Source of the DNA: Mytilus galloprovincialis
Taxonomy: Eukaryota > Mollusca > Bivalvia > Mytilida > Mytilidae
NCBI RefSeq assembly: GCF_965363235.1
Contig: NC_134847.1
Location: 59,304,439-59,368,438, forward strand
Length of the DNA stretch: 64,000 bases
Direction of reading: 5' to 3'
This document shows positions 1-12,699 of the stretch, in pieces. How positions within the stretch are numbered: the stretch's first letter is position 1; every line of letters begins with the position of its first letter. Below the pieces are notes generated by a model. The model ran no database searches. It was not told the origin of the DNA and was given only the letters and a program-made list of their open reading frames with translations. The position numbers were made by a program, and so were the translations under genes.

Positions 1-201
1 CTGTTCTTGAAAATTTAGATAGTGTTCCTGTTGCCATATAGATAAGGAGACCTAAATATTGTCTGAGATGTGTTTGTATTAAGTTAAAGCTCCTCTAAGT
101 TAAAATTCTGTTTTTGTTATGCATAATCTGAAATAAGATAAAGTCTTCTATGGTGACAAAAACTTTACTAAATTGAAATTTATGTAATATCAATGTTTTA
201 C

Positions 202-2980
202 CTTTGTTGTATGTTCTTTGAGGCGTGATAGTTAAGTCATAAGCACTAACTATTGTAGCTAATCTTCCACATTTTTTCTCCAACAAATTATGCAACAGAG
301 ACACATTTTTCTGAGACAACAAATCTCGTTTTTCTAATGTAGTAATGAGATCTTGGCCATCTTCTATATTTGCTAGTTCTCCATTTGTAAGAGTGCTTCT
401 TAGACTAAATTTCAAGTGTTTGATATCATCTGAAATTTAAAAAAAAACTTTAATCAAAAAACATCTGTGGTTGATTGTTTTTTTTTCTCTCTCTCTAAAG
501 TCAAAGAGATCGAAATATTGAAAATAATAATTTAGCGGTTGACAACGTAGACCTGTCCAGCAAACAAGAAAAATGAAACATATATAAAATTGAGAATAGA
601 AATGGGGAATGTGTCAAAGCGTCAAAACCCGACTAAAGAAAGGTAAACAGTTGTTTAATTCTGTTCTGTTTTAACACCATAACTTACTGTAACTTTGTGA
701 AAGTTGTGCTTTCAGACAAAAAGAAATAGGAACCGGGACTCATTTTCTTTCTACAAAACAAATTAGGTACATTCCTTACATATTCCTTTATGAAAGAAAG
801 GTTGCCTGTATATCAAAGTGTTAAAAATTGAATCATACAGAAAACATTTTTGTGTTTTAAAACACTGTTTTGATAATAAAATGAAGCAAAAATGAAATAT
901 ATTCTTGTATCAAAACTTGTATATTTCATTGTGATTAAAAATCTACCCCGATTGTGATTTGCTATTGTATAATCCAAGATGATGAAAGACATGGAATCAA
1001 CTGTAACTTGTATTTGTTATGGATTCCCAACTCCCCTTTGCTGAAATTTTATTTTTAAAAAGCAGATAAAATCAAGTGGTATAGACATGATTGAGTATTG
1101 TGTTCTACGCATTCTGCGTTGTAATTACATAATAGTTATTGACAAACTGGTCATTATCGTTTGATATAGACTGCATAAAGGACAGTATTATTGACTACGA
1201 CAGCTATAATGACTGAATCCTATGCATCTCAAAAACAAACAAAAAAGATTACTGATTGTACTGATAGTCTATTATCGAGCGTAGCGACATTTGATACTTT
1301 ATGCATAATAAATCAAATATTTTATTTAAAGGAAGACAAACATCTTTATTCTAAATAGTGCATGTTTCTGGTAATTTCTGTTATGTTTGTGTTTTGTTTT
1401 CTTATTATATGAAATAATATTTCAAGGTCGAAGCAAAATTCGAAGTTAAACAAAGTTTTTCAAATTTCTAGATTGCTTCCTCTTGTGTACAATAACAAAA
1501 ATGTAATTCAGTTTGTCTTTTTCAATAGCATATAAACTCATCATACATGCCACGATTAAAAAAATGTACGCCAAACGCGCGTTTTGTCTACAAAAAGCTA
1601 ATTTAAAAAGGTTGAAAAGGCTAAACAAACAAAAAATGTAAATAGCTTAGACATAGATGTAACTGAAAGGCAAATATTTCAGATTTAAATATAAGTCTGT
1701 TTCACTGAATAGTAAACGCTTTAGAAAATAATTTAAGTAAGTTTGTAAAATTTATTCAAGGCACAAACATGGGGTTTCATTTGTCAGAAACAAGTCGGAG
1801 GAAATCATCATCAATGAACGATTAATTTAATTTCCACAGCAACAGAACACTTTAGTCAAGAGATATTTCATGGTGAATTAACTCATCATAAATACCAAGA
1901 CTAAATTTTATATATACGCCAGACGCGCGTTTCGTCTACAAAAGACTCATCAGTGACGCTCGAATCCAAAAAAGTTTTAAAAAAGCCAAATAAAGTACGA
2001 AGTTGAAGAGAATTGAGATCCAAAATTCCTAAAAGTGTTGCCAAATACAGCTAAGGTAATCTATGCTTGAGGTAGAAAAGCCTTAGTATTTCAAAAAATT
2101 CAAAATTGTGCACCGTAAATAATTGCATCTGCATTTCACCAGATACCCTTTCGTCAGTCAGCTGTATCTATGCGTACTACATATAGCCCAGAATCATTCC
2201 TTGCACACTACAATGACCCATTTCATTCAGCACATCCATGTATTTTAGTTTTGTTTAGTTTTAAAGCAGTGGGCTTTAAATATTTAGCACGCTACGACAT
2301 GTAAAATCAAGAATTTTAATCGTTAGATTTGCTGTTTTTACATTTTTATCTGTAAAAATTTAGAGGAATCAGTGTTGTGCGTAATAAAACGGACTTATCC
2401 CACCCTAAAATAACAGTTGAATAAATAAATAAGTATAATCTATTCCATGACCATTAATAATGTAAGATTGTAGCATATTTATATATGATATGTTTATCAT
2501 ACATACCCCAAATCAATATACGGTTATCAAACGTGAATGCATTTTAATATAAAATATTATAAAAAGGAGGGTAATTTTTATATTAAATCTTGCAAATAGT
2601 TATCAAAGGTACCAGGCTTATAATTTGATACGTCAGACACGCGTTTTATTATACTCATCAGTGACGCTCAGATCAAAATAGTTTGAAAGCCAATCAAGTA
2701 TAAAGTTGAAAAACATTGAGAACCCAAAATTCCAAAAAGTTGTGCCAAATAATCTATACAAAATTATGATGCATATTTTTGGCACGTCCTCGTACACTCT
2801 TATCGGAAGTGAACACTCGGGGATAATTCATGTCAACGCAATGAACTACCAGACCGTAAAATATCCATAAAGTATGCATTTAACAAATTAAAATTGTATG
2901 AACTTACCTGAATTTAAATCGTCAACAATTTTCTGACACATCGCATTGTACTTTGAAAATGTGGAAGATGCATATGCCAT
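202..2980 (-). CDS. DED protein paralogue A, 5' exons only
   Basis: Two coding exons are visible. Exon 1 runs 2980 to 2908 (ATG at 2980, donor CAG|GTAAGTT). Exon 2 runs 429 to 202 (acceptor tttcag, donor CAAAG|GTAAAA). The split codon G+AT joins them in frame. Together they encode about 100 residues with a death effector domain at roughly residues 9-88: the pattern DDIKHLKF, then an acidic IEDGQDLITTLEKRDLLS, then a helix ending CGRLATI matches the family core. DEDs mediate homotypic contacts in caspase-activating complexes. Exon 2 ends in phase 1, so the gene continues to the left, outside the window. The complete paralogue B (21271-36293) carries a DED followed by NB-ARC, so A probably encodes the same architecture. 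A and B differ by a few substitutions (Ala/Glu, Ser/Gly, Tyr/Phe) and both stay open. Single-exon readings that continue past 202 run into the intron. Confidence 0.85.
1895..2165 (-). repeat. Mussel 'cgcgcgt' short interspersed repeat
   Basis: Reverse-orientation copy of a repeat whose forward form carries the core gacgaaacgcgcgtctggcg followed by a stretch ending near tacctttgataacta. It lies in intron 1 of the DED gene and is shared with copy B at 35455-35710. A second, more degraded piece lies at 2620-2760. I recognise the repeat from mussel sequence; its transposon class is not clear from this window. Confidence 0.75.
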
Positions 2981-3084
2981 CCTTGTCCTGAGGAACCAGT
3001 ATTGATTAAAAAAAAAAAACGTTTATAAATTCACTCGGCCCCCAACGTACTATTTGTTGTAAACAAGCAATGTTCGATTGATTG

Positions 3085-6000
3085 ATTCACTAATAATTCA
3101 GACACTGACATGCACCATTAAGCTGGCCCATTTAATTTATCTATTTGTGATAATGTTATGGACGATGTTAAAAACCAATCCGGTACGCGTAAACAATACA
3201 CATATTAAATAACAAAAGTACCGAACTTTTTAAAAAGTCCATAAAATCATACAAAGGCGTACTCTTGACTATATCAACCAACGGATGAACATAATTGTCA
3301 TTTTCCAGACTTGGTACAGGTATTTCCGGTAAAACTGAATTGCACCCTGGTGTAAAATTACCAAACTGCACTCATGTTAATAATTATTACATCATAAGGA
3401 CATTAATTCACCATACTTTTTACGATGCAACAGCAATAATTCTGAACAATCGCTGCATATACCGTGTGAGTTATTTGATTATTTTTTTAATTTGAAATGT
3501 TAACAAACCTTAAGGGTTCAGCTGCCAAACTATGTCATTTTAATATTTAAAGATATACAAATTTTCAAGTAACATTTTCATCTATATACGCATGAAAAAA
3601 TCAGTTATAGATTTCTGATTATTTGAACACTTTGCACAAATTTGTTATTTCCAGTCTCGAATATTACATTTGCCTCTGTTTAAACAATCTTTCTTCTACA
3701 TGTTACAGTAAAAAACGTAAGTATCACTAAGTCCTTTTACACAAATTAGTATGTTGTTTTGGTGAACATGATATATGTCTAAAAAAATAACATTCATATA
3801 AAAAAACATAAAAGTAAAACTGTTTTCGTAGATTAAAACATACATATATGTCTCCCTTTCATCTATAAAAACATAGAAGTCACTCAAGTGAGAGGTTTAG
3901 CGCTATATAACCAGGTTCAACCACCATTTTCTACATTTGAAAATGCCTGTACAAAGTCAGGAAAATGACAGTTGTTGTTCATTCGTTTGATGTGTATTAT
4001 CATTTGATTTTGCCATTTTATAAGCCACTCTCCGTTTTGAATTTCGTCCGAGTTCAGGTGTCAGACCACCAATTGCATATGGTCGAACTCAGGTTTTCTT
4101 ATTATTACTAAGCTTAAACAGTTTTGTATTGAGTTAGTAAAACATCCTCGTCTTGTATAAATTTGATAAATGAGTTTGTCAAGATTGTCATAAATCCTTG
4201 TTGCAAGTGAAAACAAGGAGATTTGTATGATTGCCAATGAGACAGCTATCCAGTGGAGACAAAAGGACATTGATGTTAAATTATTTTGAACAGTCTTTAA
4301 TGATAAACAAAACCAATATCGCATACTAAGCAATAAAAATAACTACGCATGAAAAAAAAATGTCAACTATTCAAAAGAGAAACCAAATGGTAATATTTGA
4401 ACATGGTAAGTGTGCAAAACATTCTATAGCTAGGTCAATGGACCATTGCTGAGGAGACAGGGCAAAATAATCTCCGATACTAAGATGTACCAATGCTAAT
4501 ACATTTGCATACCAAATAACATTGTCAAACCATTTATAGGTCCCTTAAACTGACCCAAGCACTAACATAAACATACCCTTGACCCCCATGGGACAGTGGT
4601 GTAACAAGATAACACATAATCCAGTCGATTAAGGATTCCCTCATCAAATTGGCACAAATACTCAAGTAACAGTACACTTATGTCGATTTCAAGAAAAAGA
4701 CATGGCAAGATGTTTCTTTTTCATTTTGTTTATAAAAAGGTATGGTAGGAATTCTTCATATGAATAATAATGACTAGAAGGGTCAAAATTAGTACCAATA
4801 CATTGCTATACAGACTATTTGCTGTCATAACAATCTACAATACTCTATTAAAAAGGTTTGAATTTTAATGATAAAGATGAGAACTATTATTATTGTTTTC
4901 ATTTTTCGGAAATATTTGGAGATATTTTTAAATATATACTTTATCTTTATTTCATTAAATGAGTGATATCAAGTCCGTCACAAAAGGCTCATTTATGCAT
5001 TATAACTCATGAAAAAAACTAATTATCTGCACTAATACTGTGTCCTCAAAAGAAAAAAATACCCATAATTACTTCAACATTTGCATAAGAATAACACCTA
5101 GATGGTACACACTGTGAGAAATAAACCGTTGACGGCCGTATTTGGCACAACTGTTTGGGACTTTGGATCCTCAATGCTCTTCAACTTTGTACTTGTTTGG
5201 CTTGATAAATATTTTGATATGAGCGTCACTGATGAGTCTTATGTAGACGAAACGCGCGTCTGGCGTACTAAATTATAATCCTGGTACCTTTGATAACTAA
5301 TTATGGTCACCTATTGTTGTTGTTATCGATTTGGAGGAGAGTTATCATTTGCATTGTCATTGTCATTTGCAATCATACCACATCATTTGTTTAATTTGTA
5401 GAGACATAGCAGATCATTCCAGACCATACCAATTGTCCAGAATATGATACTGGAAATGGCACAGAACAAGACAATTGAACCTCCGTGACCCAGTGTAAAA
5501 ATAACTGTCTTGACAATTGAGGGTGAATGTTTGCAGCAGTGTTTATTGTTCAATGATCCTTTTAGTGTAGTCTTTTAGAGGAGACTTTAAACATATACAA
5601 AATAATGTCATTTTTCAAAAAATGGTAATGTAGTTTTTTTTTATACTGGAGTTTATCAGACTTCTGAATATTGATCATCTTGTGGTTGGTATAAGTACAT
5701 TAGCGTAACGTAGGAATGGTAGGAATTTACCATAAAAACAACAGACCTGACTTTTATATTGTTGCAGGCATTTGAGCAATTTCAGATTAGTAACTACAAA
5801 GACAACATTATTAATATTTACAAACAGTTAAATAGATGCTATGAACTAAAAGTAGTGATACGATACAGGGATTTTCTCGTTTATTAACATGCTTGTTGAA
5901 AAGTTTTGTTATAGTAAGAACTAGTTAGTTTTTTTTCAATTTTAGAATGTTAAATAATTGGAATGATATTGACATCTGCATATATTTAATTGGTTACAAA

Positions 6001-7648
6001 AGGTGACCACTAAATTCAGTATAATGTAGAGAATTGAAATTCTATGGAAATTTACCTCATCTTTATATACTGTTAAAAAAGAACTGCAGATTTTCAAAAT
6101 GCAAAACATGTATTTTACAAGGTTAATTGAAACAGTCAATTGCATTTTCGACTTTTTACAGGTAAGCTTTAATCTTTAAATTCACTTTCTTTTGATTTGG
6201 CTTTCCGCCAAGTGAAATTTGCAAATTGCTCAAATTGCATACGACCGTGTTCGCCGCGACATTTTGCTTGCTTTTTCTCGAGAATTTTATGGTCAACGCA
6301 ACTGATACATTTGTGCAAATAAGGATCATTTTGAAAATTAAATTCATCACACAGTTTAAACGCTGCCATGCAAAGGTTGGACCCCGCTTTTCGATATATC
6401 GTCATTGGCCGTATCCAGGCCGGAGAGTTCAGAGGTGAAGTAGAAAGAACAAAAAATGTTAATCAGAGCATACTTTTGAACATATACCAGCAGACTGGCA
6501 GTACTTAGCACAACCCGAGGGTTGCACGACCTCACCTACCAACTCTTTGAGATCGCTACATTCTGAAGAATTGTCGCAACAGTCACTGCAATTTGAAATT
6601 CAATACAGGATTGAGGAAAATCAGCTCACAAACAGTGCGCAATGAACTGCGGCAAACATGGCATTATACCTAGGAGGCCGTATGTTTTCACCGTTTTGAG
6701 CATTGCTGATGTTAATCGAGTTGACTATGAGATTAGCTTCTATGAATATCATTACGACCTTTTTATGAATTGCTTTGCTTGTCCTTATAAATATATTTTA
6801 CCAAAGAAGATATTCCCTCTTCTGACTCTGTACAGTCGTATGTTTACTATCTATAGATTTTTAATGTGTATATTATTTGTGTATTAGTTTGTTAATTTTA
6901 ATACACAAGTAATTCTAGCTGACTCTGTACTAGGGAATTGATAAGTATTCAGAATATTTAGATATATGAGTGCTAGCAGATGGAATGTAATATAAATATA
7001 TACTGTTTCAGTATTCCATTTCAAATATTGGGGTTGTATACTCACATTGAGTAAACAATGGCCAGACTGTAACAATTGAAATGTATAAATAGAGAAAAGA
7101 ACAACTACTGCTGTTTGTGTTAGAGTTATTTAAAGTAAGTTCCTTTGGGTAAATTTCGGTAGTATATTTAGAGGATTATTTAACGAAAAAATATCATTAA
7201 GATAACGGTAGTATCAACCAAATGCAATAATGACGTGTCTTTTAATGAGTTTTTGTCATACACTGAGATTCAGATATAGCAATACAGGAATACATCTTCA
7301 ATGAAAGGAACGCAATTGTGTTCTTAGGAATAACTTCACTTTTTGATGAAACGTACATATATAAATTTGTTCTCTTCCTTAATATGCATGAAATATTTCC
7401 CAATGCACGTTGATCGATTAACAATCAAATGATATATCCCGAATACACTAGAACTGATAGTTGAATGTTTTGAATAATTGTGGGCTACAGATATACTTTT
7501 CTTACAAACTTGTTCATTGATAAGGATTTTTATTAGAAAGGAGTTATCTGTCTTGATGTGACATGTAGTGTTTTCGCAAGCTCCGGTAAAAATTAAAAAA
7601 AACCATCTTTAAACCTATTGCTTGTTGTACTTTTCGTCGGATATATAA
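3085..7648. other. Intergenic, repeat-rich, no convincing gene
   Basis: AT-rich sequence with patches of dispersed repeats: near 3950-4050 (also at 16550-16660 and, inverted, 19420-19640), 4180-4330 (a 'gattgccaatgagacag' type repeat), 4860-5130 (resembling 12770-13110) and 5120-5400. Minus-strand ORFs at 3168-3371 and 6169-6405 are open for 67 and 78 codons. The second has six cysteines, but neither has a recognisable domain or clear splice context, so I do not call them genes. Confidence 0.6.
5120..5310 (+). repeat. Mussel 'cgcgcgt' short interspersed repeat
   Basis: Forward copy: it starts with a segment reading gccgtatttggcacaact, runs through gagcgtcactgatgagtc and the gacgaaacgcgcgtctggcg core, and ends at tacctttgataactaat. 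The same order of blocks recurs at 26040-26760, 30960-31190 and, in reverse, at 1895-2165, 35455-35710 and 49845-50215. Confidence 0.85.
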
Positions 7649-7754
7649 CCTAAATTCATTGCAGAGGTCCTTTCCGTCCAAGAGTAAGTGAAAATGAAGT
7701 AAACAAACTGTCAAAACTGATTTCTAAGTGAACACATATCGTTTTGTTTACAAA

Positions 7755-9312
7755 ATGGCGAGCGAACTAGACACAGTTCACCACAATAATCAACAAATAC
7801 AAAGATACAAGTCAGTACACTTTAGTTCAAAGTATATCAAGGGGATCACACATACAGATATTCTAAACGAACTGGAAAAATATATAAACAGAGAAAAGGT
7901 TAAAGCTATACAATTGACTGAAAGAGAATGTGTTGTAACTGTTGATGATCAGGCATCGAAAATATTATTACTAATAAAGGGTATCGAAATTAAAAACTAT
8001 CATTACAAATTTGTTGATGTTGTAAAAGAGGTGACACATGTTACGATTAAGGATGCACATGTCGAGTTGGGTGATCTTGCAATTTGTACATTTATGAGAA
8101 AATACGGTGAAGTAGTCCAAGACTCAATTAAAAGGAGGACTATAAGAGGTACTAACATTGAAACCGGTACGCGGTATATTCAGCTGATACATTGCGTCCC
8201 AACCATCCCCAATATCACCAAACTCGGAAGATTTGAAATCCGACTGTTTGCTGACAACAATAGAACCCAATGTCGATACTGTAGTCGAACGGACCACCCT
8301 TCATACCGTTGTGATATGAAACCACAAAGACAAGAACGACAGCGACACTGTTTTCGTTGAAGTAGCCACGACCATATTATTCGAGACTGTCCGCACACAG
8401 ATAACGTATGTTTCGAATGCGGTCAAGAAGGTCATATCAAACGAAACTGCAATCGAAATAGACAAACCATAAGAAAAGACGAGCAAAATGAGAAAATAAC
8501 TGAAGAGAATGAATACGGGGACTATGTTCATGAAATTAGGGAGGAAAGAGAAACTACGGAACACGATCAGATCGAGGAATTGAATGTCTCCATTGACAAA
8601 GATACCACTAAACACTCGGCTTATGTACAATCTGTTCCTGAAATCGAAGACAATTGTTTACCATTACCCCATAATACAATCATTTTAGGTGCATCAAACT
8701 GTTGCCGTCTCAAGATATCTGACAACAGAATACACAATGCATCTGTTTCTGGTAGTACAGCAGAAGACATTGACAAACTTTTAGTCACACTGGACAAAAG
8801 TGTTGATAAAAATTATGTGTCGAAGGTCATCTTTAGTTTGGGTACAAACGACGTCACAAAAAACAATACAGATAAAGAAATAATTTGTGTTAACATAACA
8901 AATGCTTTAAATAAAGTAAAAGCAGAATTTCCAAATGCGGATATATGCATATTCAGTATACTGCCAAGAAAAGGCAAAGGTCAAACTTTAACAAAATGTA
9001 ATCTAACATCTCATTCTATAAATTTGTATATGGAAAACGTATGTTCAAAAGATCGTCGATTTTTGGGATGATTTCTGTCGACCAGGCATGGGTGTCAACC
9101 CCATTAAAACATTGTTTGATAAAAATGACCCATCCGGGGTACATGTTAATCCTGAAGGGGCAAAACAACTTGTTTCTCATGTCAAGAACTTTATGGGAAT
9201 AGACAGATTAGGCGAATACGAAACACCAAGTGGTAAAAAGAGAACTCGAAGTTCAGCTTCAACACCAGGATCAGTTGAGAAACAGCAATCAAAAAGGCAA
9301 AACTCTTCTTAG
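7755..9312 (+). pseudogene. LINE ORF1: triple CCHC plus SGNH esterase, broken
   Basis: The ATG at 7755 opens an ORF1-like protein. Three CX2CX4HX4C knuckles follow in series: CRYCSRTDHPSYRC, then one starting CFR, then CFECGQEGHIKRNC. The second knuckle is cut in this copy by TGC-to-TGA at 8358. Further on, the reading has the blocks of an SGNH/GDSL hydrolase: a GASN serine block (near 8690), GTND (near 8850) and DPSGVHVN (near 9130), giving Ser/Asn/Asp-His candidates. An apparent one-base frameshift near 9060 separates the last block; copy 2 has the same frameshift. ORF1 esterases are known from CR1/L2-type LINEs and knuckles from Tx1-type; having both is noteworthy. Not translatable as one protein here. 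Confidence 0.87.
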
Positions 9313-10084
9313 GAAGAAACTGTTTCTTAGTAGATTATCCCGGCACATTGCGTAAACGAGCTTATGAAGAACTTTGTGTAAAAATGTATATAATATATTT
9401 ATATCATTTTTTATCATATTATGAAAAAAATCCATGCTATTATTGTGTATGCAAAATCTTGCATTTATTGTAAATATTTTGGAAAATTATTGAACTGCCG
9501 TGTATTATGTTAGTGATACAAATATGTGTATTTGTTGGTGAAATAAGTAGGCCAATAATAATTATATATGAAATATATGGTATGGGAGATATACTCAAAA
9601 AAAAAGGCATTGTAAGTGTACATGCATATTCATTTGTTGTAAATATATTGAATATAGGTTGGACTTTTATTATGTTGTATTACATAAATGAAATCGTTGA
9701 ACTGTATAGCAAATTAAATATTCAGAATTTTGAAGACAATAATATATTTTATTTTTTCCCATAAAGTATGTCTATTCGTTTAGTTTCATTTAAACGCCCC
9801 TAATAATGGCATAGAAAGAAAACATTTCTTTAATGAATTAAAAACAGATAAAGAAAATGATATTGTGAATTACGTTATGGGAGACTTTAATTGTTGTCTA
9901 AATAGGAAATTAGATAGAAAACATATGCCCACGCGTGAAGATGCGGGAAATTATGAACTAAAAAATTTCATTGAAAAAAATGAACTGACGGACATTTGGC
10001 GTCTCAGATATCCAACCAAAAACAATACACATTTTCAAGGGGTCAATCATACTCGAGAATAGATTATATATTCACTGGTGGGAA

Positions 10085-10922
10085 ATGTATTTTCCCGCGT
10101 TTCGGAGTATAGCGGGAAAATGTTGTCTAAAAGGAACGTTTTATAAGAACGGTATATATTTTTGGCGGGTTTTGTTATGTGTAGTTGTACACGTGGTTAC
10201 GTGGACCAATTGGTGAAAGCGGGTTTTTAATTTTCATGTGTTTGAAAATCATTCTAGCCGTAGACGTTCAACACTAAACTTCAATGTTTCATTATATTTG
10301 ATATTGTATATTATTTTGCTGTTTTTTCTTGTGATGGAGTTTGGCATCAATGTCCCGAGGCGTGCCTTGCACTTGCTCCGAACACAGGTTTCCATATCAA
10401 TTTTCTTTAGTAAAGTTTTTTGATGGTTTTTCCTGGGCGGCGAGGTTACGTTAAAGACGGATATATATACATACATACATACATACATACATACATACAT
10501 ACATACATACATACATACATACATACATACATACATACATACATACATACATACATACATACATACATACATACATACATACATACATACATACATACAT
10601 ACATACATACATACATACATACATACATACATACATACATACATACATACATACATACATACATACATACATACATACATACATACATACATACATACAT
10701 ACATACATACATACATACATACATACAAAGAGATATGGGCTCTTATTGATTCAGAGTAAACTTGTTTCAGATGTTTATTCTTTCTGTGTACCTCATTTGA
10801 AATGTATTTGTATTTCATATATGTCATGATTTATAATATAAAATATAAATTAAAAGCCGGCTCTGTTAGTCTGCACGGCTAAATGCAATTTGTGTTTGTT
10901 ATTATTGTAGTGTAGTTAAGAC
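10085..10922. mobile_element. 838 bp insertion with terminal hairpin and ACAT array
   Basis: Absent from LINE copy 2, where gtgggaa is followed directly by tatcgattg; this gives the empty site between A and T. One end has a 10 bp perfect stem (attttcccgc at 10089-10098 with gcgggaaaat at 10112-10121, 13 bp loop), four bases from the insertion edge. The middle is a long ACAT array. There is no target-site duplication and no coding capacity. A terminal hairpin, A/T target and central microsatellite recall Helitron-like non-autonomous elements, but the ends do not show canonical TC/CTRR, so the class is uncertain. Confidence 0.7.
10466..10727. repeat. (ACAT)n microsatellite
   Basis: About 65 nearly perfect tandem copies of the 4 bp unit. 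Because 4 and 3 share no factor, every frame is open and gives artificial poly(YIHT) or poly(MYVC) readings; these are not proteins. Confidence 0.99.
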
Positions 10923-12699
10923 TATCGATTGTAGAGTAAACAATGCAAAAATTGTTTATTTCCCCTTCAGCGATCACGACGGCGTAATAATTACTACTAT
11001 GAACATCATCGAACCAGAAAGAGGCCCGGGTTATTGGAAAATGAAAAATAGTATAATTAAAACCGACCTATTCAAAAATACTTTTGAAACATTCTGGAAA
11101 TCTTGGAAACTTAACATTAAATAATTTTAAAGATAAAAAGGAGTTCTGGGACTTAACAAAAACTAAAATAAAGGACACAACAATAACTATGTCAAAGAAA
11201 CTTAGGTTAAATAAAAATGAAGTTAAAAATTGGGAAGATAAATTAGAAAATCTGTTAGAAAATGATGGAACACAACAAAATCTAAATGAGGTTGAAAACT
11301 AAATAAAAAAATGATATATATAAATATTACGAACAAAAAGCAGAAGCAGCACGCATAAGATCAAAAATAAATTGGTATGAAAAAGGTGAAAAATCCACAA
11401 ATTATTTTTTTAGATTAGAACAAAAACGAGGAAAAGAAAAACTATGGTCAAAAATAAAAGCCGAAAATGGCACATACAAAAATGATATCAATGAAATCTT
11501 AGGCGAACAATTAAAATATTATGAGAAACTTTTTACCTCGGGGGTTGTGATAGAGAGGCTGGGGAAAAATTACTATATAATGTAAATAAAACTCTATCTG
11601 AAGCAGAAAAACGTGTATGTGATAGTGAAATTACAAAAGATGAAATTTTTAAAGCAATTAAATTAATGAAAAGGGATAAATCACCAGGGGAAGATGGCAT
11701 AACTGCAGAATTTTATCAGGAATATTGGTTTTTGATACAGGACGAGCTTACGCAAATATTTAAAGAAACCTGATAAAACACTTTCCGAATCGCAGAGACT
11801 TGGAATGATAAGTTTATTATATAAAAGTGGGGAGAGGGAGGATATTAAAAACTGGCGACCTATAACATTATTAAATGTAGACCATAAAATTTGCTCAAAA
11901 ATTCTGGCTGAACGTTTGAAAATAGTTCTACCATCAATTATAGAAACAGATCAAAAAGGGTTTGTTAAGGGCAGAAATATTTTTGATTCTAATAGAATGC
12001 TGCAAGATATTTTCGACTTTATAGATATGGAAGACGAGGAAGGATCAATCCTTTTTCTTGACCAAACAAAAGCTTTTCACTATGCAGAAATGGAATGGTT
12101 AGATGCATGTTTAGAAAAACTTCAATTTGGGGAAACTTTTCGGGAATGGGTTAAAATGTTACTAAAAAATGCTAAAACTTGTTTAATGACTAACAGTTTT
12201 CAATCAAGATACGTCCCAATTTCTAGATAAATCCATAAAGGGCTGTCCAATATCGCCGATGCTATACAATTTACAAGCAGAGCCGATGGCAGCCACAATT
12301 AGGGCTAATCCAAAAATTCAAGGAATAAATTTACCCCACCCTATTAAACATAGAAAATGAAAAGAAAGAGGTTAAGATTAACATGTTTGCAGACGATACA
12401 CAATTTTTTAATAGAACAGTGGAATCAATCGAGGAAACATTCAAGGTTTTAGAAATATATGAGAAAGCATCGGGAGCTAAGATAAATTATGAAAAGACTG
12501 TAGGGGTATATTTGGGTCGTTGGAAAAATAAAACACCAAAATATAAAAAAATAGGTGGTCAAGCGAACCAATTAAAGCATTGGGAGTCATGGATGGATAC
12601 AGTGTTGATATAGAAGCTATAATATGGTTAGAAAAAGAAAGAAAGATTAAGGCGTGTCTTGAGGTTTGGAAATCTCGTGACCTAATATTGAAGGTCAGG

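Larger units (their letters stand above)
1..3084. repeat. Segmental duplication, copy A
   Basis: This stretch matches 32211-36394 almost base for base in the same orientation, and the match is already running at base 1, so the duplicated block extends left of the window. It contains the first two coding exons of a DED gene. Homology stops about 100 bp upstream of the start codon (near 3084 in A and 36394 in B). Differences between copies: A lacks the 1.34 kb pearl-like insertion of B, and A holds about 300 bp of extra repeat sequence around 2480-2780. Confidence 0.93.
9793..12690 (+). pseudogene. LINE ORF2: endonuclease remnant and reverse transcriptase
   Basis: Reading starts mid-endonuclease with a NAPNNGIERKHFF segment, then GDFNCCLNRKLDRK, and after an 838 bp insertion SDHDGVIITT, all typical of APE-type LINE endonucleases. 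The N-terminal endonuclease part with the first catalytic residues is missing and replaced by about 450 bp of AT-rich DNA (9320-9780), as in copy 2. The RT part shows MKRDKSPGEDG, the NWRPITLLN block, motif A FLDQTKAF, a GCPISPMLYN block and FADDTQFF. Several frameshifts and stops (for example near 11300, 11560, 11770 and 12230) kill the frame. FADD is the catalytic Asp pair. Non-functional. Confidence 0.87.

Noticed and set aside
8180..8630. Minus-strand ORFs over the LINE zinc-knuckle region (also 40742-41359)
   Set aside because: Antisense shadows of ORF1; present in both copies only because the LINE copies are similar.
10249..10827. Long ORFs of repeated MYVC or YIHT on both strands
   Set aside because: They are translations of the (ACAT)n microsatellite, open in every frame.
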